A stretch of 64,000 nt of DNA from NCBI RefSeq assembly GCF_023544445.1, contig NZ_JALPVJ010000005.1:644241-708240 (forward strand), in the 5' to 3' direction. Source of the DNA: Actinoplanes sp. M2I2. GTDB taxonomy: Bacteria; Actinomycetota; Actinomycetes; Mycobacteriales; Micromonosporaceae. The notes under the pieces are model-generated. The model did not search any database and was not told where the DNA came from. It saw only the letters and a program-made list of their open reading frames with translations. Shown here piece by piece: positions 61,781 through 64,000 of the stretch. The position numbers and the translations under genes were made by a program. Every line of letters begins with the position of its first letter. The first letter of the stretch is position 1.

Positions 61781-63657
61781 GTGGGATGTGGTCCCTCGCC
61801 CTCGCCGGCGCCCGAGCGCACCGCACCAGCCTGTCGGGCACCGCGCTCGTCTTGGCTGTCTCAGGGGCCCTGGTGTCGCTGATCGGGGTGTTCTTCGAGT
61901 CCGGGTCCCGTGCTGAGGCGGGCGTCGAAGGTGGCACGCTGGTCGCGCTCGCGTCGTCGTACTCCGGCATCGCCCTTGTCGTGGTCGTCATGGTCGTCGC
62001 AGCTATGGTGACACTCACGCTGCGAGCCCGTCGGCGGGAGTTCGCCCTCATGCGCACCGTCGGCGCGACCCGCGGCCAGGTCCGGCAGCAGGTCTCCTTC
62101 GAGGTGCTGCTCGTCGCGCTGGTCGCCGTGCCTCTGGGCGCTGCACCCGGGGTCCTGCTGGCCCGGCAGTTCGACCCGCTCCTGCAGGACGCGGGGATGC
62201 TGTCGCCCGGCTCCCAGCTCTCCCTGTCCCCGCTGCCCGTGCTGGCGGCCGTGGCGCTGCTCGTGCCCACCGCCATGCTCGCCGGTCGGCTTGCGACCCG
62301 CGAGACACTGCGGATCCCGCCCACCGACGCCCTTCGCAGCTCGGCGGTCGAGACGCCGCGGATCGGGCCGATCCGCAAGGCCTTCGCGCTCCTCACGGCG
62401 GTGGCCGGCCTGGCCGTCGCGTTCACGCCGTTCTGGGTGCCGGGGAGCGTCGGCGGTGAGACAGCTGGCCTCTCGGCGTTCTTCCTGATCGGCGCGGTCG
62501 CGCTGGCCGGACCGCTGCTGGTAGCCCGGACTTTCGGCCGGACCGTCCTGCTCGCCGGGGCGCGGACCGGGGCCCCGACCCGGCTCGCCCTGCACAACGT
62601 CCGTGGCTTCTCGCGCCGCCTGACCACTGTTATCGTGCCGCTGGCGCTGGCCCTGTCCGTCGGCACCATCCAGACCAGCGTCGACAATGCGCTCGGCCAG
62701 GCCTCCGAGGAGCAGCTGCGCGCTGCCGTGACCGCGGACCTGGTGGTGACCGGCGCTCCGTCGGCGGCCTCGCAGCTGACCGCGGTGCCCGGAGTCGCAG
62801 GAGTGGCACCCCTGAGCGACGTGCCGGTCGAGGTCCGCACCGATTATGAGGAACCCGACATCCTGGTCTGGGAGAGCACCACGCTGCGGACCGTGCCCGC
62901 CGACGTGCCGCGCAGCGTCTTCGACCCCAGCGTCACCGACGGTTCGCTGGCCGCGCTGTCGGCACCCGGCACCGTCGCCGTCAGCTCGGACAGCGCGTCT
63001 CTGATCGGCCTCGGCACGGGAGACTCACTCGCGGTGCGCTACGACGGCGCCGAGCACGCCCTGGAGGTGGTCGCCGTCTACGAGCGAGGACTGGGGGTGG
63101 GCGGCTACCTGATCGCGCCGGACACCGCGACCTCGCTGGGCTCCGGCGCCACGCCCTCGACCCTGCTCGTCACGACCACCGACGACGCGACGACGGCCCA
63201 GACCGCCGACCGCATCCGGGACCTGGGCTACACGGTCCAGAGCCCGGCGCAGTACGCCGCCGGCGCGACCAGCCCCGACGCCGCCGAACAGCAGCTGTCC
63301 ACGCTCCTGCTGCTCCTGCTCCTGGTCTTCATCATCCTCGGGGCCGTCAACGCCCTGGTGCTCACGACAGGGGGCCGGCATGCCGAGCTGGTCCTGCTGC
63401 ACCGGACCGGCACGACGCGCCGGCAGCTGAGCAGGATGCTGCTCGTCGAGTCACTGCTCACCGGGGCGCTCGCGTGGCTGATCGGGACCGCGGCCGTCGT
63501 CCCCGCCGTGCTCGGTGTCAGCGCCGGGCTGCTGCCTGGGCAGGTACCCGTGGTCGACCTGACGACGTACGCCCTGCTCAGCCTCGCCGTCGTCGTCACG
63601 GCCGTAGGCGCCACCACGGCGACGGCGGCATGGGCCGTCCGCCGGGCCACCGGGTGA
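61777..63657 (+). CDS. FtsX-family ABC transporter permease
   Basis: 626 residues. The N-terminal helix (HRTSLSGTALVLAVSGALVSLIGVFF) is followed early by an FtsX block (LRARRREFALMRTVGATRGQVRQQV). Further helices, a ~230-residue extracytoplasmic domain and a C-terminal FtsX block (GGRHAELVLLHRTGTTRRQLSRMLLVESLL) follow. It is shorter than the permease at 26.3-28.5 kb and lacks the large first extracytoplasmic domain. GTG 61777 overlaps the ATPase stop; ATG 61786 is alternative. No two-component system is adjacent. Confidence 0.92.
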   Translation: MSGMWSLALAGARAHRTSLSGTALVLAVSGALVSLIGVFFESGSRAEAGVEGGTLVALASSYSGIALVVVVMVVAAMVTLTLRARRREFALMRTVGATRGQVRQQVSFEVLLVALVAVPLGAAPGVLLARQFDPLLQDAGMLSPGSQLSLSPLPVLAAVALLVPTAMLAGRLATRETLRIPPTDALRSSAVETPRIGPIRKAFALLTAVAGLAVAFTPFWVPGSVGGETAGLSAFFLIGAVALAGPLLVARTFGRTVLLAGARTGAPTRLALHNVRGFSRRLTTVIVPLALALSVGTIQTSVDNALGQASEEQLRAAVTADLVVTGAPSAASQLTAVPGVAGVAPLSDVPVEVRTDYEEPDILVWESTTLRTVPADVPRSVFDPSVTDGSLAALSAPGTVAVSSDSASLIGLGTGDSLAVRYDGAEHALEVVAVYERGLGVGGYLIAPDTATSLGSGATPSTLLVTTTDDATTAQTADRIRDLGYTVQSPAQYAAGATSPDAAEQQLSTLLLLLLLVFIILGAVNALVLTTGGRHAELVLLHRTGTTRRQLSRMLLVESLLTGALAWLIGTAAVVPAVLGVSAGLLPGQVPVVDLTTYALLSLAVVVTAVGATTATAAWAVRRATG

Positions 63658-63796
63658 AGCCTGACGGCATCCCGCGGTACTGGTGTCACGAACCATCGCG
63701 TGACCCCTTGCGCGTACCCAATGGCGCTGATGGGCACCCACCGGCTGCCCGGGCACTCGCGCGGGTATCCCCAGGTCGGTGCGATATGGGCCGCAG

Positions 63797-63872
63797 GCCT
63801 TCGTAGCTCAGGGGATAGAGCATCGGTTTCCTAAACCGTGTGTCGTAGGTTCGATTCCTACCGGGGGCACCA
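63797..63872 (+). tRNA. tRNA-Arg (anticodon CCT)
   Basis: Full cloverleaf. Acceptor GCCTTCG pairs with CGGGGGC (two G-U pairs), D arm GCTC...GAGC, anticodon loop TTCCTAA with CCT at positions 34-36, and T arm GTAGG-TTCGATT-CCTAC. The discriminator is A and CCA is encoded (63870-63872). The outermost anticodon-stem pair is a T-T mismatch. It reads AGG codons, which are rare in high-GC genomes. Confidence 0.95.
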
Positions 63873-63897
63873 TTGTGATGTCTCAGGACATCGGAAT

Positions 63898-63939
63898 AGC
63901 CTGAACCTACGTTTCGTAGGTTCGGGCTGTTTTGTTTTT
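63898..63939 (+). terminator. Intrinsic terminator after tRNA-Arg
   Basis: A 13-bp stem (AGCCTGAACCTAC paired with GTAGGTTCGGGCT, one G-U) is followed by GTTTTGTTTTT, 25 bp after the tRNA. It would end the tRNA transcript. Its 3' arm shares the string CGTAGGTTCG with the tRNA T arm. Confidence 0.9.
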
Positions 63940-64000
63940 GGGGGTGGGTCCGGGTGGCCGGCCGGTGGGCTGGTAGTCGCGTCGGGGGTCGATGGTGAGT

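Noticed and set aside
63658..63796. GTCACG-N8-CGTGAC inverted repeat after the last permease gene
   Set aside because: The stem is only 6 bp, with no T-tract and no clear regulatory position.
63907..64000. Minus-strand open frame at the right edge, ending LTIDPRRDYQPTGRPPGPTPK...
   Set aside because: It could be the C-terminus of a gene entering from the right, but it reads through the tRNA terminator stem and only ~30 residues are visible.

Overview
The window is high-GC actinomycete chromosome. The closest fit by feel is a Micromonosporaceae member such as Actinoplanes; this is a guess from memory, not a comparison. Supporting signs are the very high G+C, many GTG starts and 1-4 nt gene overlaps, an IdeR/DtxR-type iron box, a c-di-AMP (ydaO-type) riboswitch in front of an Rpf/LysM gene, a DUF3040 protein, EspC/YbaB-type type VII secretion companions, and many two-component and TetR regulators. 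No phage, transposase or CRISPR array is visible. Most of the window looks like ordinary chromosome with small accessory patches.

Layout. 1-9.4 kb: the end of a secreted glycosidase-like protein, an OmpR-type two-component pair, a class I DAHP synthase behind a Trp/Tyr/Phe-rich leader peptide and intrinsic terminator (an attenuator), and two polyprenyl-phosphate-type glycosyltransferases separated by a terminator. 9.4-20.2 kb: a decayed ~90-bp repeat tract, then single housekeeping or accessory genes (DUF3040, AlkZ-like, GNAT, TetR, saccharopine-dehydrogenase-like reductase, riboswitch plus Rpf, YqeY-like, zinc alcohol dehydrogenase, MFS, secreted propeller/Ig protein, SelW-like). 20.2-32.6 kb: a DinB protein, an iron-siderophore ABC operon under an iron box, an M14 peptidase, a MacB/FtsX-type exporter with its NarL-type two-component system, and a DedA-PAP2-like fusion. 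32.9-41.4 kb: small secreted proteins, CopC, sugar oxidoreductases, a membrane protein behind a broken PadR-like gene, a PL7 alginate-lyase-like enzyme, and a TetR/ABC exporter divergon.

41.4-51.1 kb: an FtsX/ATPase pair, a GT2 transferase, a GH18-like protein with two chitin-binding-type modules and, divergent from it, a 1006-residue protein joining a cellulose-synthase-type GT2 to a complete EAL (c-di-GMP phosphodiesterase) domain. I read this as an exopolysaccharide synthase with built-in c-di-GMP control, and it is the most unusual gene here. 54.7-57.1 kb: a compact type VII-linked polymorphic toxin locus (YbaB-like, EspC-like, WXG toxin, candidate immunity gene). A 36-bp piece of the immunity gene recurs 3.7 kb away beyond an SNF2 helicase, with other gene fragments nearby, so 57-61 kb looks like a recombination-scarred toxin/immunity neighbourhood. 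61-64 kb: a second MacB/FtsX-type module, then tRNA-Arg(CCT) with its own terminator at the right edge.

Starts were chosen from ribosome-binding sites, overlaps and family lengths. Functions are family-level readings of the translated sequence; no searches were run.
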